Assembly (NCBI RefSeq): GCF_024435355.1
Contig: NZ_JAMJWG010000001.1
Location: 186,001 to 250,000 of the forward strand
Source of the DNA: Streptomyces odontomachi
Lineage (GTDB): Bacteria; Actinomycetota; Actinomycetes; Streptomycetales; Streptomycetaceae
Reading direction: 5' to 3'
Length of the DNA: 64,000 bases
In this document: positions 7,302 through 16,823 of the stretch, one piece after another
How the letters are laid out: the number at the start of each line of letters is the position of its first letter
How positions within the stretch are numbered: the stretch's first letter is position 1
Made by a program: the position numbers and the translations under genes
Notes under the pieces: generated by a model
What the model was told of the DNA's origin: nothing
The model's input: only the letters and a program-made list of their open reading frames with translations
The model's database searches: none

Positions 7302-10300
7302 CTACGGGTTCACCGGGGTGCCGTACACGCTCACCTCCGTCAGGTGGAACGTGCTGTTGGCGGTGTTGGTCAGGCCGACCACACGGATGTACCGCGCGCG
7401 GGCCTCGGTGTTGGTGGTGTCCCCGGTGTCGGTGGCCGGGCTGGTTCCCGACTTGCCGCCGAGGGTGAACCACGTCTTTCCGTCGACGCTGCCCTCGACG
7501 CGGTAGGTGTAGCTGCGGCTGCCGTCGACGTAGTTACGCACGTTGATCTTCGACACGTCGTCGACTGCACCGAGGTCGACCTGCCACCAGGTGCCTCCGA
7601 GGGTGAGCGGACCGCCCCAGTACGGGGAGTTCGCGCGGCTGCCGTCGTTGGCGGCGGTCGGCGGGTGACCGCCCTCCGAGGCCAGCGCCGTCACCGGCTT
7701 GTTCAGGCTCTGAAGGGTGTCCTTCGAGGCGTCCCGGGACGTCGTGGGCGCCGCCGTGATTCCACCGGTGAAGGTCGCGATGGACTCCTGCCCGGTGAGC
7801 CGGTTCATGGCAGTGTTGAACAGACCCACGTCCTCGGTCGCCGCCGCACCGGGGACGGTGCCCGTGCCGACGATCGTCCAGTTGGTGCGGTCGCTGCTAC
7901 AGGAGCCGGTGACGCGGTCGCCGGACTTGGCGAGGCGGACGTAGACGCGGGGTGCGAAACCTCCGGCCTCCGTGGAGCTGTCGAGCGTGCCGTTGCCGTC
8001 CGAGTCCCAGCTGAACACGCACCCGTGACCCGGCGTGACGGCGATGTCGGCGAAGCCACCGGTGCCCTGGGCGGACAGGTCGTTGCCGGCGATGAGACCG
8101 GCACGGGTGTACTCGGAGGAGCCGTCCTGGAAGGTGACCTCGGTGGCCATGGCAGAGTCGTCGGAGAGTGCCTTCTGGAGGTACGCCGTGGCGTACTGGG
8201 ACGTGCCCGTCCCCAGGTCCTCACCGCCCCCGGCGATACTGATGTCGTCGCCGCGGTGCGCGAAGGTCGCATGGGTGTTGTCCCACGTCAGGTAGCCGTC
8301 CGGCACGGTACCTTGCCCGACGAGCACTCTCGTGGCATCCGTCGCATCCCCGGTGCCCGCGCCCGAGGCCCAGCTGGCGTGCGCCGACAGGGTACTGATG
8401 GCTCCCGGTTCCGCGTCCTCGTGTGCGCTCAGCGTCCAGGTGGCGGTGAACTCACCGCCGGCCGGGACCGACTCGGTGGAGACCGGCGTGGCTGCCGAGA
8501 CATCGAACCCCTGGGGGGCGTCGAGGCTCAGGGCGAGCTTGCCGGTGGCCCGGAGGACGTTGGTGTTGGTGAAGGTTTCCGTGACCGTGGCCGCGTCACC
8601 GGGCTTCAGGCCCTTGTGGTCGATGCTGATGTGGAGGTCACCGGCCGCCTGGTCCGCGACCTTCGACGCCTCCTGGTGGCTGTCGCCCTTCGGCGTCGCC
8701 GGGTACGCGGTGCCGGCACGGGCCCACTTCTCGGCGTAGGCCATCCAGTCGATCGGCGCCGGCTGCTCACCGGTGCGCAGCGACGTTGCCAGGGTGTCGA
8801 AGTACAGCTGCCACCGTTTCAGGTAGTAGTCACCGACCAGCCCGTTGAACTCACGCCTGGCGTAGTCCTGGAGGCTGGCCCCGGTCTGCCAGAAGGTGAC
8901 GAGGGACTTGAGGTCGTAGTCGAGCGCGGCAGCCTCCGTGGCGTTGCCCGCCTGGTGGGTCGCCTGCTTCTGCCAGGCACCGAGCAGGAAGCTGCTCTGC
9001 GTGCCCAGCAGCCGGTCCATGAGCCGCATCTGGTCGAGCCACTGCCCGCTCAGCTTGTTGAAGGTCGCCTGGTCCCGGGCCGTGTAGGCGGCACGGATCC
9101 GGGGCAGCAGCAGCCGGCTGTGGTTGGCAAGGACCTGACGTGCGACATCGACCAGGTCGTAACGGTAGGCCTCGGAGTTCCTCAGATCCGGTGCGACCTG
9201 GAGCAGTTCCCCCAGGGCGTGGTCGAAGGTGGTGCTGTCGTACGGCAGCGCCGTACCGGTGTCGCTCAGGGAGGGCTGGTCGTCGAAGAGCGCGGTCACG
9301 TGCCGCGAGTCCTTGTCGGCCGGCCAGCTGTAGGCGGTGTGCGCGAGGGTGCGCCACGCCTGCTGTGCGTGCGGGTCGACACCGCCGTAGCGTGCGGTGG
9401 CGTAGTCGTCGAACCAGGAGTCGAAGTCGACGGGCCCCTGCTCCCAAGGCATGTCGGTGAAGAACGCGACGGCCGCCGGGTTGTTGTCGATTGCCTCGGG
9501 CATCAGGGCGATGCCGTTCACGGCCGACCCCGGCCGGTCCCGCATCTCGTAGAACTTCTGGTTCCACACCGACAGCCGGGCGCCGATGTTCGTGTGGCCG
9601 CCGAAGTTCCAGATCGTGCCGAAAGCCCATGAGGTGCCGGCGAAGTCCTTGTCGCGGTCGGTGACGGCCGGCTCGTCGGTCATGCCGTCGACGATGAACA
9701 CCTTCGACGTGTCGATGGCCTGGAGCACCTCGGGGAGCGGATTCTTCTCCCAGCCCAGGATGGCCCACAGCGCCTCGGGATGTGCGACGTTCAGGGCGTG
9801 CTGCACCGCCTTCGCGGCCAGCTTGATGTCGATGTCGCCGGCCGTCCCGCCCTCGTGGACGAGGTCCATCTTGTACATCGTGGTGTCGCCGAAGAGCCTG
9901 CTCTGCACCTGGTAGAACGTGGCCGCCAGCTTCGCGAAGAGCGGATCGGTCGGGGCCAGCCAGTCGGGTCGCTGAAGCCCGTCCCAGTTGCCCTGGGGGA
10001 CGGTGTCGGCACCGGGGTTGCGCTGTTCGAAGTCCGTGGGGACGGTTCCGAAGTAACCCGGCAGGACCGGAGTCATGCCGAGCGACCTCAGGCGCCCGGT
10101 CATCTTCTGCGCGAGCTGGACACGCCGATCGATCAGCTGCTGGGAGATGGGGCTACCGCTACAGCACATGTTCTCCAGCAGCCACCAGGACTGGTGAGCC
10201 GGCTGCGGAATCCACGCGCGCGCGTCCTGCGCCGAGTATCCGTACCGTTGGAGCGTCTGCTCGTAGACGGCTTCCTGGCCCTCGTAGACGAGGACCTCGT

Positions 10301-10922
10301 TGATACCGTGCAGGGCGAGCACGTCGATCCGGTGCTGCCATTCGGGCCAGCTCAGGTAGGCGCCCGCGTACCCCTGGTCGGTGTCGTTGAGAGCGAACCG
10401 GTGGTCGACGGAGGAGGTGTGCCGGATCGGTTGGTCCGGCAGCGGGAGGACGGCAGGCAGGTTCAGCTGCGAGCCGGTGATCGCCACGTCGGCGTGCGCG
10501 ACATGGCGCAGGTACCAGCCGAATCCGGTGAGCTGCACCGCCGGGCTCGTCCCGGAGACGACGAGCTTGCCGCCCTGCGCCACCACCTCGAACCGGTCCG
10601 GTCCGTCGCCGCGGTCCAGCGTCCTCAGGCTGACCTGACCCGCCCGGTCCCCACCGATGAGTCGGACCAGGGCATCGTGGCTCGGAGCACCGTCGAATGC
10701 CTGGCCCTCCCGGGTTGCCGCGGCGGAAGTGGTGCGTGCGGCGTGCGGCGTGGTTCCGGCGGGGGCCTGCGGCGTGGCGAGTGCCGGCACCGAGGTGCCC
10801 AACAACGTCACGGTGACGGCTGCGGCGAAAAAGCCCCACGCGCGACCGACGCGGGTGAGGAACCCACGAGAACCTCGGTCACCGTGCGGCTGTGTGCGGC
10901 CTGATGATGTGGTCACATTCAC
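7302..10922 (-). CDS. secreted GH89 alpha-N-acetylglucosaminidase
   Basis: A large secreted glycoside hydrolase, about 1,206 residues. It has a Sec signal (WGFFAAAVTVTLLGTSVPALA), then the NAGLU N-terminal domain (about 75-145) and TIM barrel (about 150-500, with WPEWQHRIDVLALHGINE, YFGTVPTDF and DGMTDEP). An all-helical NAGLU C-terminal domain (about 505-745) follows. After these come an NPCBM-associated/NEW3 domain (about 760-850), a lectin-like domain (about 870-1065) and a C-terminal F5/8 type C/CBM32 domain (about 1080-1204). It should release terminal alpha-linked GlcNAc from glycans. GTG 10922 (or 10916) is preferred over the upstream ATG at 10976, because a palindromic operator lies at 10948-10963, inside the longer reading. 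Confidence 0.9.
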   Translation of the reverse strand: MNVTTSSGRTQPHGDRGSRGFLTRVGRAWGFFAAAVTVTLLGTSVPALATPQAPAGTTPHAARTTSAAATREGQAFDGAPSHDALVRLIGGDRAGQVSLRTLDRGDGPDRFEVVAQGGKLVVSGTSPAVQLTGFGWYLRHVAHADVAITGSQLNLPAVLPLPDQPIRHTSSVDHRFALNDTDQGYAGAYLSWPEWQHRIDVLALHGINEVLVYEGQEAVYEQTLQRYGYSAQDARAWIPQPAHQSWWLLENMCCSGSPISQQLIDRRVQLAQKMTGRLRSLGMTPVLPGYFGTVPTDFEQRNPGADTVPQGNWDGLQRPDWLAPTDPLFAKLAATFYQVQSRLFGDTTMYKMDLVHEGGTAGDIDIKLAAKAVQHALNVAHPEALWAILGWEKNPLPEVLQAIDTSKVFIVDGMTDEPAVTDRDKDFAGTSWAFGTIWNFGGHTNIGARLSVWNQKFYEMRDRPGSAVNGIALMPEAIDNNPAAVAFFTDMPWEQGPVDFDSWFDDYATARYGGVDPHAQQAWRTLAHTAYSWPADKDSRHVTALFDDQPSLSDTGTALPYDSTTFDHALGELLQVAPDLRNSEAYRYDLVDVARQVLANHSRLLLPRIRAAYTARDQATFNKLSGQWLDQMRLMDRLLGTQSSFLLGAWQKQATHQAGNATEAAALDYDLKSLVTFWQTGASLQDYARREFNGLVGDYYLKRWQLYFDTLATSLRTGEQPAPIDWMAYAEKWARAGTAYPATPKGDSHQEASKVADQAAGDLHISIDHKGLKPGDAATVTETFTNTNVLRATGKLALSLDAPQGFDVSAATPVSTESVPAGGEFTATWTLSAHEDAEPGAISTLSAHASWASGAGTGDATDATRVLVGQGTVPDGYLTWDNTHATFAHRGDDISIAGGGEDLGTGTSQYATAYLQKALSDDSAMATEVTFQDGSSEYTRAGLIAGNDLSAQGTGGFADIAVTPGHGCVFSWDSDGNGTLDSSTEAGGFAPRVYVRLAKSGDRVTGSCSSDRTNWTIVGTGTVPGAAATEDVGLFNTAMNRLTGQESIATFTGGITAAPTTSRDASKDTLQSLNKPVTALASEGGHPPTAANDGSRANSPYWGGPLTLGGTWWQVDLGAVDDVSKINVRNYVDGSRSYTYRVEGSVDGKTWFTLGGKSGTSPATDTGDTTNTEARARYIRVVGLTNTANSTFHLTEVSVYGTPVNP

Positions 10923-10947
10923 GGACGATGTCCCCAACTCTCCCTTG

Positions 10948-10963
10948 TGAAAGCGACCTTTCA
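10948..10963. promoter_or_regulatory. palindromic operator upstream of the GH89 gene
   Basis: TGAAAG-CGAC-CTTTCA is a perfect 6-base inverted repeat with a 4-base spacer, 26 bases before the proposed GTG start at 10922. The GAAAG/CTTTC half-sites resemble LacI-family sugar-regulator operators in Streptomyces, which suits a glycan-degrading enzyme. No regulator gene lies next to it. Confidence 0.5.
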
Positions 10964-11113
10964 AAAAGGGCCACATGCTGACAGCGGCTTGTATACACCG
11001 TCAACCAGGCTTCTGGAAATAGCGTTTGCCCGCCCGCCCCGACCGTGGGTTTACTCGGCGCGACGCCCTCCACCGTGGCCGATGCCGTCCCCGCGACCGT
11101 GCCGGTCCTCCGG

Positions 11114-11692
11114 TCAGCCCAGCGATGCGCTCGCCGCACGCAGCTCGTCCAGGGCCGCCAGGATGTGCCCGGCAAGCTCGTCATCGGCATCACGGTCGCC
11201 CTCGGACCATGCGGCGTACCCCCGTTTGAAGGCGAGGATGCCCAGCTCACCCGCGAGCGCCGCAGTCGGATCGGGTACACCGCGGGCGACCAGGGCGGTT
11301 GTCACCGCGGCCGCGAGACTGACGCTCTTGAGGGCGTCGCGTTCCTGAAGTTCGGCGCTGGCGGCGACGGCCGCCTTCAGACGAGGCGCGAGCTCGCGGT
11401 TCACGGGGCCCATCGCGCTCGAGGCGCGTTCGAGACCGGCGGCGACGGCTTCGAGCGGACTGGCGTGACCGGGCGCCTCGGCGATGCCCTCGGCCAGCAG
11501 CCGGCTCAGCGTCTCCTGCCCTGCCACCAGCAGCTCGCGCTTGTCGGGGAAATGCCGGAAGAAGGTGCTCTTGGTGACCCCGGCGCGCTCGGCGATCTGC
11601 GTGACCGTCGTGGCGTCGTACCCCTGCTCGGTGAACAGGTCGACGGCGGCCATGACGAGGCGTTCGCGCGCTCCTGGTTCCCATCGACCCAT
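11114..11692 (-). CDS. TetR-family repressor
   Basis: The 192-residue protein has a clear TetR N-terminal DNA-binding domain (residues 8-55): RERLVMAAVDLFTEQGYDATTVTQIAERAGVTKSTFFRHFPDKREL. The C-terminal helical ligand-binding domain has no recognisable signature. The start is 13 bases from a 24-base palindrome (11706-11729) and shows no clear ribosome binding site, so the transcript may be leaderless or nearly so. It is divergent from the NAD-dependent epimerase-like gene at 11777 with two mirrored operators between them, so it very likely represses both itself and that gene. The inducer is unknown. Confidence 0.9.
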   Translation of the reverse strand: MGRWEPGARERLVMAAVDLFTEQGYDATTVTQIAERAGVTKSTFFRHFPDKRELLVAGQETLSRLLAEGIAEAPGHASPLEAVAAGLERASSAMGPVNRELAPRLKAAVAASAELQERDALKSVSLAAAVTTALVARGVPDPTAALAGELGILAFKRGYAAWSEGDRDADDELAGHILAALDELRAASASLG

Positions 11693-11705
11693 GGGGCCAT
11701 CATAT

Positions 11706-11729
11706 GTGATGGGACTCTTGTCCCATCAC
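11706..11729. promoter_or_regulatory. TetR operator 1
   Basis: A 24-base palindrome with half-sites GTGATGGGAC and GTCCCATCAC around TCTT. It sits immediately upstream of the tetR start and is the exact reverse complement of operator 2. Confidence 0.8.
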
Positions 11730-11738
11730 CTTGCTATA

Positions 11739-11762
11739 GTGATGGGACAAGAGTCCCATCAC
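11739..11762. promoter_or_regulatory. TetR operator 2
   Basis: A 24-base palindrome with half-sites GTGATGGGAC and GTCCCATCAC around AAGA. It is 33 bases centre to centre from operator 1 and ends 14 bases before the epimerase-like gene's ATG. A TATAGT that could serve as the rightward -10 overlaps its left edge (11735-11740). Confidence 0.8.
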
Positions 11763-11776
11763 TTGTGGAGGGTTAC

Positions 11777-12658
11777 ATGCGCGTTTTTGTCACCGGTGGT
11801 ACCGGTCTGATCGGGTCCGCCGTCGTCGCCGAGCTCCTCGGCAACGGTCATACGGTCCTCGCGCTCGCCCGCTCCGAGGCGTCGGCCCTGGCCGCTGAGG
11901 CGTCCGGCGCCGAGCCGCTCCGGGGGGCGCTCGCCGACCTGGACATCCTTCGCGCCGGCGCCGCTCAGACCGACGGGGTGATCCACCTGGCCTTCACCAA
12001 CGACTTCAGCAGCCCCGGCGCCCTCGCAAAGGCGGTCGCCGAGGAAAGCGCCGCCATCGCGACCCTCGGCGAGGAACTCGCGGGCAGCGAACGCCCCTTC
12101 GTCACCGTCTCGGGTACGCCCAGCGTGCCGGGCCGCGTCTCCACCGAGGCCGATCCGCTGCCGACCGGCGGGCCGGTCGGTGGTCGCGGTCGCGCGGTCA
12201 CCGCGGTTCTGGGCCTGGCCTCACGCGGGGTCCGATGCACGGCCGTGCGCATGCCGCGCACGGTTCACAACCAGGGCGCGGGCGGGTTCGCCGGCCTGAT
12301 GACCAGCATCGCGCGCCAGACCAGAGTGTCCGGCTACCCGGGCGACGGCGCACAGCGTTGGCCGGCCGTACACGCGCTCGACGCGGCAGTTCTCTTTCGG
12401 CTCGCCCTGGAGCAGGCGGAAGCCGGTACCTCCTGGCACGCCGTGGCCGACGAGGGAGACAAGGTGCGTGACATCGCGGAGGTCATCGGCCGAAGGCTGG
12501 GCCTACCCGTCGAGTCGGTGCCGGCGGAGACCTACGGCACCCTCGGCCCGATCTTCGCGACCGACCAGCCCTCATCCAGCACCCACACCCGGGAGACGCT
12601 CGGCTGGGAGCCGAAGCACCCCAGCCTTCTGGAGGACCTCGAGAACATCCGGCCCTGA
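11777..12658 (+). CDS. NAD-dependent epimerase/SDR-a family oxidoreductase
   Basis: The 293-residue extended SDR begins with the Rossmann glycine motif TGGTGLIG (residues 6-13). It has a DGVIHLAF strand and a HALD-type substrate-side motif (VHALDAAVLFRLALEQ). It lacks an obvious YxxxK in the usual place, so it is an atypical member of the group annotated as NAD(P)-binding or nucleoside-diphosphate-sugar epimerases. The substrate cannot be predicted. ATG 11777 follows GTGGAGGGT. It is divergent from, and very likely repressed by, the adjacent TetR protein. The last 18 bases of the gene, including the stop, are duplicated directly downstream (12666-12683). Confidence 0.85.
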   Translation: MRVFVTGGTGLIGSAVVAELLGNGHTVLALARSEASALAAEASGAEPLRGALADLDILRAGAAQTDGVIHLAFTNDFSSPGALAKAVAEESAAIATLGEELAGSERPFVTVSGTPSVPGRVSTEADPLPTGGPVGGRGRAVTAVLGLASRGVRCTAVRMPRTVHNQGAGGFAGLMTSIARQTRVSGYPGDGAQRWPAVHALDAAVLFRLALEQAEAGTSWHAVADEGDKVRDIAEVIGRRLGLPVESVPAETYGTLGPIFATDQPSSSTHTRETLGWEPKHPSLLEDLENIRP

Positions 12659-12683
12659 GACCTGTGAACATCCGGCCCTGAGA
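12643..12683. repeat. 18-base direct repeat at the end of the epimerase gene
   Basis: GAACATCCGGCCCTGAGA occurs at 12643-12660, covering the stop codon, and again exactly at 12666-12683. It looks like a small local tandem duplication with no coding consequence. Confidence 0.7.
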
Positions 12684-12798
12684 AGAAAGGCGGCGAGGAA
12701 TGCACGGTCCTCGGAAGCGAAGGCCGGCCGGGCCGTACCGAGCTGCCGCCCCTGACCCGAACGACTCTGCCGGCGGCAGCCCGCTCGCGGCCGGCCGG

Positions 12799-13437
12799 TC
12801 ACCTGCGCTCGGGACGCAGCAGGACCTCGCTGCCGATGGGCGTGAATCCGCAGGCGAGGAAGGTACGCAGGGAGCGGGCGTTGCCGGGGGAGACGGCGGC
12901 GAAGAGCGGTTCACCCTCGGGGACCAGCGAGAGGGCATCGGACAGGAGCGCCCGTCCATGCCCTCGGCTGCCGTCCTGAGCGTGGTGGAGTTCGATACTC
13001 AGCTCCCGCCGCCCGGCAAGGCCGTCGGCCAGGGTGATGAGGCCACGTTCGTCACCGTGGACCTGGACGTTCGTCCGCAGCCATCGGGCGTGGCGGACAC
13101 GTGGATGGTCGTCTGCGCCGGTCAGTTCCGCCAGACGCGGGGGGCCACCGGTGCCGCGGGCCGTGAGTGTGGCGTCGGTGACGCCGATCCATCCCTTGGG
13201 CCCGGCGAGGTGGCGCAGGAAGTCCGCAGAGAGCGACTCGCCGAAACCGTCCGGGCTCCGGGCGTACACGGCTTGCTCGGTCATGGCGGTGGCGACGACG
13301 GCGTGACCGGTGAAGGCGACCGAGCATTCGAGCCCCCCGGGCAGGGGCGGCAGCACCGTCACCCCGCCGTCGGCCGGCGGGAAGCAGTTGTCGGCAGCGT
13401 CCATGAAGAACGTCAGGAGCGGGTGTGATGCACTCAC
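12799..13437 (-). CDS. GNAT-like N-acetyltransferase
   Basis: About 212 residues. The C-terminal half follows the GNAT pattern: LSIELHHAQDGSRGHGRALLSDALSLVPEGEPLFAAVSPGNARSLRTFLACGFTPIGSEVLL. That is a degenerate acetyl-CoA loop (S-R-G-H-G-R) and the usual N-x-x-S-x-x-F-x-x-x-GF end. The N-terminal half is not recognisable. The frame is open to 13602, but GTG 13437 (VSASHPLL) gives a sensible start; no strong ribosome binding site is seen. The substrate is unknown. It lies downstream of the amino-acid transporter operon in the same direction, separated by 165 bases, so co-transcription is uncertain. Confidence 0.7.
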   Translation of the reverse strand: MSASHPLLTFFMDAADNCFPPADGGVTVLPPLPGGLECSVAFTGHAVVATAMTEQAVYARSPDGFGESLSADFLRHLAGPKGWIGVTDATLTARGTGGPPRLAELTGADDHPRVRHARWLRTNVQVHGDERGLITLADGLAGRRELSIELHHAQDGSRGHGRALLSDALSLVPEGEPLFAAVSPGNARSLRTFLACGFTPIGSEVLLRPERR

Positions 13438-13602
13438 GGTTGCCCATCTGCGTGTTGAGGAAGCCCGGAAGAGGGTGAGGGCTGTCCCTTGAGTGGTCGT
13501 GGTGGCGGGCCTGCGGGACGAACTTGGCGGACCGGGCGACGTGTGCTGCTGCCGGCCCCGGCTGGAGGGTCTGCCGGGCGCCGCAGCGGGCCATCGGCAC
13601 AC

Positions 13603-14448
13603 TTATGTGGAAAGGGCGCCTCCCGCCTCATCGTCGGTGAGTTCGCTCAGCTCAGCCGCGGCCGGATCGAGCACGCGGGCCAGGAAGGACCGGGTACGGG
13701 CATGTCGCGGAGCGCCGATCACCTGTGCGGGGTCTCCCTCTTCGACGATGACCCCGTCGTCCATGAAGACGACACGGTCCGCGACCTCCCTGGCGAAGCT
13801 CATCTCGTGGGTCACCACGAGCATGGTCATCCCGTCGTCGGCGAGTGAGCGCATCACCGCGAGGACATCCCCGACCAGTTCCGGGTCGAGCGCGGACGTC
13901 GGCTCGTCGAAGAGCATCAGCTCCGGGTCCATGGCCAGCGCACGAGCGATGGCGACCCGCTGCTGCTGGCCGCCGGACAGCTGAGCCGGGTAGGCGGAAT
14001 CCTTGTCGGTCAATCCGACCCGGCGAAGCTGCTCTCGGCCGATCCGCTCGGCTTCCTCCTTGTCGCGGCCGAGTACGCGGCGTTGGGCGATCGTCAGGTT
14101 CTGAAGCGCCGTGAGGTGCGGAAAGAGGTTGAACGACTGGAAGACCATGCCGATCCGCCGGCGCACCCGATCGATGTCGACATCGGGGTCGGTGACCTCG
14201 GCGCCGGCGACCGTGATCGTCCCCGACGTCGCCTCCTCCAGCCGGTTCACGCAGCGCAGTAGCGTCGACTTGCCCGAACCGGACGGTCCGATCACGCAGA
14301 CCACGTCCCCCTTGGCGACCGTGAAGTCGATGCCGCGCAGCACCTCCAGCTCGCCGAACGACTTGCGCAGTCCACGCACCGCTATGGCCGTTGCGGATTT
14401 CCCCGTCGCCGTTTCGTCAGTTCCAGGCACGGTAGGCACCGCGCTCAC
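13603..14448 (-). CDS. polar amino-acid ABC transporter, ATP-binding protein
   Basis: A PAAT-family ATPase of about 281 residues. Walker A is GPSGSGKST, the Q-loop is [10 protein letters not shown], the signature LSGGQQQR, Walker B LMLFDEP, the D-loop SALDPE and the H-loop VVTHEM. It energises uptake of polar amino acids, probably of the glutamate/glutamine group, with the adjacent permease and binding protein. I chose GTG 14448 because it overlaps the permease stop as GTGA, indicating translational coupling; the longer frame to 14520 lies inside the permease gene. It is the last gene of the three-gene operon. Confidence 0.93.
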   Translation of the reverse strand: MSAVPTVPGTDETATGKSATAIAVRGLRKSFGELEVLRGIDFTVAKGDVVCVIGPSGSGKSTLLRCVNRLEEATSGTITVAGAEVTDPDVDIDRVRRRIGMVFQSFNLFPHLTALQNLTIAQRRVLGRDKEEAERIGREQLRRVGLTDKDSAYPAQLSGGQQQRVAIARALAMDPELMLFDEPTSALDPELVGDVLAVMRSLADDGMTMLVVTHEMSFAREVADRVVFMDDGVIVEEGDPAQVIGAPRHARTRSFLARVLDPAAAELSELTDDEAGGALST

Positions 14449-15230
14449 CTCGCCCTCGCCGTACGTGCTTCGAGCCGCCGGACCAGATGGCCGAGCGGCA
14501 AAGTGATGACCAGGTAGCAAAGCCCGGCGATGAGGATCGGTGTGAGGCTGCGGTTCTGATTCAGCGCGTCCCTGCCGAATTTTGCCAACTCGTACTGATC
14601 GAGCGACAGACCCAGCAAATACACAAGTGACGAGTCCTTCGTCAGCAGGATCAGTTCGTTGGTGAGTGGCGGCAGCACGATCCGCAAGGCTTGCGGAATG
14701 ATTATGGACACCATCGCCCGGCTCTGCGACATTCCGAGCGAACGCGCAGCCTCCAGCTGTCCCTTGGGTACCGCCTGGATCCCCGCGCGTATGGTCTCCG
14801 CCATGTAGGCGGCGCCGACAAGGCCGAGAGCCAGCATGACGGTCACATACTGGTTGAGTGCCACCTGGAAGGCGAGCGGGACCCCGAAGCCGAGAGCGAT
14901 GAAGACGAGGAGCGCCGGGACACCCCGGAAGAATTCGATGTACGCGACGGCCAACCAGCGGTAGGGCGGCACCGTCGACAGCCTCATCAGTGCGAGAAGC
15001 AGCCCGAGAACCAGCCCGAAGCCGAACCCCAGCAGCGTGTAGATGACTGTGTTGACGAGGGCTGTGCCGATGATGTCGGGGAACTGCGCCTTGGCCACCC
15101 CGACATCGAAGAAGGCGCGGCGTATCTCGCCCCAGTCCGCGGAGAGGGCGAGCGCGAGGAGTGCGGCGGCCAGCACGGTGTATTGGAGGGCCCGGACGAC
15201 GCGGGCCCGCTGTTTGCGAGATATCGGCAT
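14445..15230 (-). CDS. polar amino-acid ABC transporter, permease
   Basis: An inner-membrane subunit of the His/Glu/Gln/Arg (HisM/GluC) type. It has a hydrophobic N-terminal helix, several membrane helices, and the EAA loop ([42 protein letters not shown]). ATG 15230 (MPISRKQR) follows TGAGGA, which overlaps the end of the binding-protein gene 15 bases upstream. Only one permease gene is present, so the channel is presumably a homodimer. It overlaps the ATPase gene by GTGA. Confidence 0.93.
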   Translation of the reverse strand: MPISRKQRARVVRALQYTVLAAALLALALSADWGEIRRAFFDVGVAKAQFPDIIGTALVNTVIYTLLGFGFGLVLGLLLALMRLSTVPPYRWLAVAYIEFFRGVPALLVFIALGFGVPLAFQVALNQYVTVMLALGLVGAAYMAETIRAGIQAVPKGQLEAARSLGMSQSRAMVSIIIPQALRIVLPPLTNELILLTKDSSLVYLLGLSLDQYELAKFGRDALNQNRSLTPILIAGLCYLVITLPLGHLVRRLEARTARAR

Positions 15231-15244
15231 CGGTAGTGGATTCC

Positions 15245-16039
15245 TCACTTCTTGGGAGCGGTGGGGAACCACTTCTTGTAAATCCGGTCGTAGGTGCCGT
15301 CCGCCCTGGATTTCTTCAACACCTTGTTGATTTCCTTGCGCAGCTTGTCATTTCCCGTGCGTACTCCGATGCCGTATCTCTCGCCCGTTTGGAATTCCGT
15401 CGCCACCGCGGTGTCCGGGTTTTTCTTCACATACTCGAAGAGGACGCCATTGTCATTGATGGCCGCGTCGACCTGGCCCGTTTTCAGGGCGGTGAGCAAC
15501 AATGTCACATCCTCGAACTCCACCGTGGTCACACCCGTGGCATGCTTCTTCGCGTAGGTCTCACCCGTGGTGCCCTGCTGGATCCCGAGCTTCTTCCCCT
15601 TGAGGTCGGCCATCGAGTGGTACGGAGCGCCTTTCTTGACCAGTAGCGCCTGTGTTGCATCGAAATAGGGGTCGGTGAAGTCCAGGTTCTCCTCGCGTAC
15701 CGGGGTGATGGTCATGCCGGCCGCGGCGAGGTCGCATTTGCGCGTGTTGAGATCCTCGCCGGTCTGGATTCCCTCGAAGGGGGTGTCGACGATCTCCTGT
15801 TTGACCTTGAGGTCCTTGGCGACCAGGTCGACGAGGTCGACATCGAAGCCGACGACGGTGTTGCCCTTGCGGGACTGGAAAGGCTCGTAGGGCAGGTGTG
15901 TGCAGGTCTTGAGCTTGCCGGGCTCCACCAGATCCAGTGTCGAGCCGCCCGTATCGGAGGACTTGGTGCTCGTACAGCCCACCAGTACGGCGAGGGCGGC
16001 GGCGGTGGTTATGAGGTGTGACGCGGAGCGAGTGGACAT
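15245..16039 (-). CDS. amino-acid ABC transporter, substrate-binding lipoprotein
   Basis: A 264-residue SBP_bac_3 family protein. The lipoprotein signal ends at LVGC (Cys22), so it is anchored to the outer face of the membrane. The body has the family hallmarks: [36 protein letters not shown], then [26 protein letters not shown] and the [15 protein letters not shown] hinge. ATG 16039 follows ATGGAGGCGCCC. It is the first gene of the binding protein-permease-ATPase operon. The ligand is probably a polar or acidic amino acid, but the specificity cannot be fixed from sequence. Confidence 0.93.
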   Translation of the reverse strand: MSTRSASHLITTAAALAVLVGCTSTKSSDTGGSTLDLVEPGKLKTCTHLPYEPFQSRKGNTVVGFDVDLVDLVAKDLKVKQEIVDTPFEGIQTGEDLNTRKCDLAAAGMTITPVREENLDFTDPYFDATQALLVKKGAPYHSMADLKGKKLGIQQGTTGETYAKKHATGVTTVEFEDVTLLLTALKTGQVDAAINDNGVLFEYVKKNPDTAVATEFQTGERYGIGVRTGNDKLRKEINKVLKKSRADGTYDRIYKKWFPTAPKK

Positions 16040-16264
16040 GGGCGCCTCCATAACTACGGTCGGCGAGGGCCTACCTGTGCCAGTGAGTGGCGCCGATCTT
16101 GCCACCGGAGGTGTCGGATGTCTCCCTCTGACGTGGTCTTCCTCGCCGTTGCGTCCGCTCGTGCTGCGTCTCGACGGGTTGGGAGTAGCTGCTCTGCCCA
16201 GATGGTCTTGCACGATCAGCTTCGGTGGGGCCCCCTCCCGAGCGACGGCTCCTACTCTGCGCCC

Positions 16265-16768
16265 ATGACAGCGCAACGAGTACGCGTCTCCGCGGCGGTC
16301 GTCGCATGGGCGACGGCCGCCACACTGATGACGGTGGGCTGTTCAGGCTCTGCGGGCTCGGACTCTCCGGGATCGAGGGCGAAAGCCCACGCCGCGGCGT
16401 CCTCCGCCTCACCCGGTCCCTCGAAGCCCTCGCCCTTCTGCGATGAGTTGACACGCTTTCATCTGGGCTTGACCAGCTACCGCGGCGATCTGGCCGATGC
16501 GGTGCACAGCCAGCGCATGGACTTGAAGAAACTGCAGCAGGAGGCTGCCTCGACCATTCGCCTCGGCGACGGGGTTCAGGCGAGCGCGCCACCGGCCATC
16601 GCCAAGGAGTTCCGCGCGGCGCTCGGCGCGCTCAAGACGTCATCGAGCAAGCTGAAGCCGGACTCGCGGATGTCCGACGTGACGGAGCCGGTCTTCAACA
16701 AGAAGATCCAGCCGTCCTTCGACGTGCTGGAGAAGTACTTTCTCGACTGCAACAACACGAACGAATGA
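16265..16768 (+). CDS. small secreted lipoprotein, function unknown
   Basis: The 167-residue protein begins with a lipoprotein signal (ATAATLMTVGC, lipid-modified Cys26), followed by a Ser/Pro/Ala-rich linker (27-55). A predicted helical domain with two cysteines (Cys59 in PFCDEL and one near the C-terminus in DCNN) comes last, so an intradomain disulphide is possible. I recognise no family. It is divergent from the amino-acid-binding lipoprotein with 225 bases between the starts and convergent with the MFS gene. Confidence 0.75.
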   Translation: MTAQRVRVSAAVVAWATAATLMTVGCSGSAGSDSPGSRAKAHAAASSASPGPSKPSPFCDELTRFHLGLTSYRGDLADAVHSQRMDLKKLQQEAASTIRLGDGVQASAPPAIAKEFRAALGALKTSSSKLKPDSRMSDVTEPVFNKKIQPSFDVLEKYFLDCNNTNE

Positions 16769-16823
16769 AACGAGATGTGTGCCAGCGGCGTTCAGTTGTC
16801 GGGTGGTGCTCGAGAGGGGCGTT

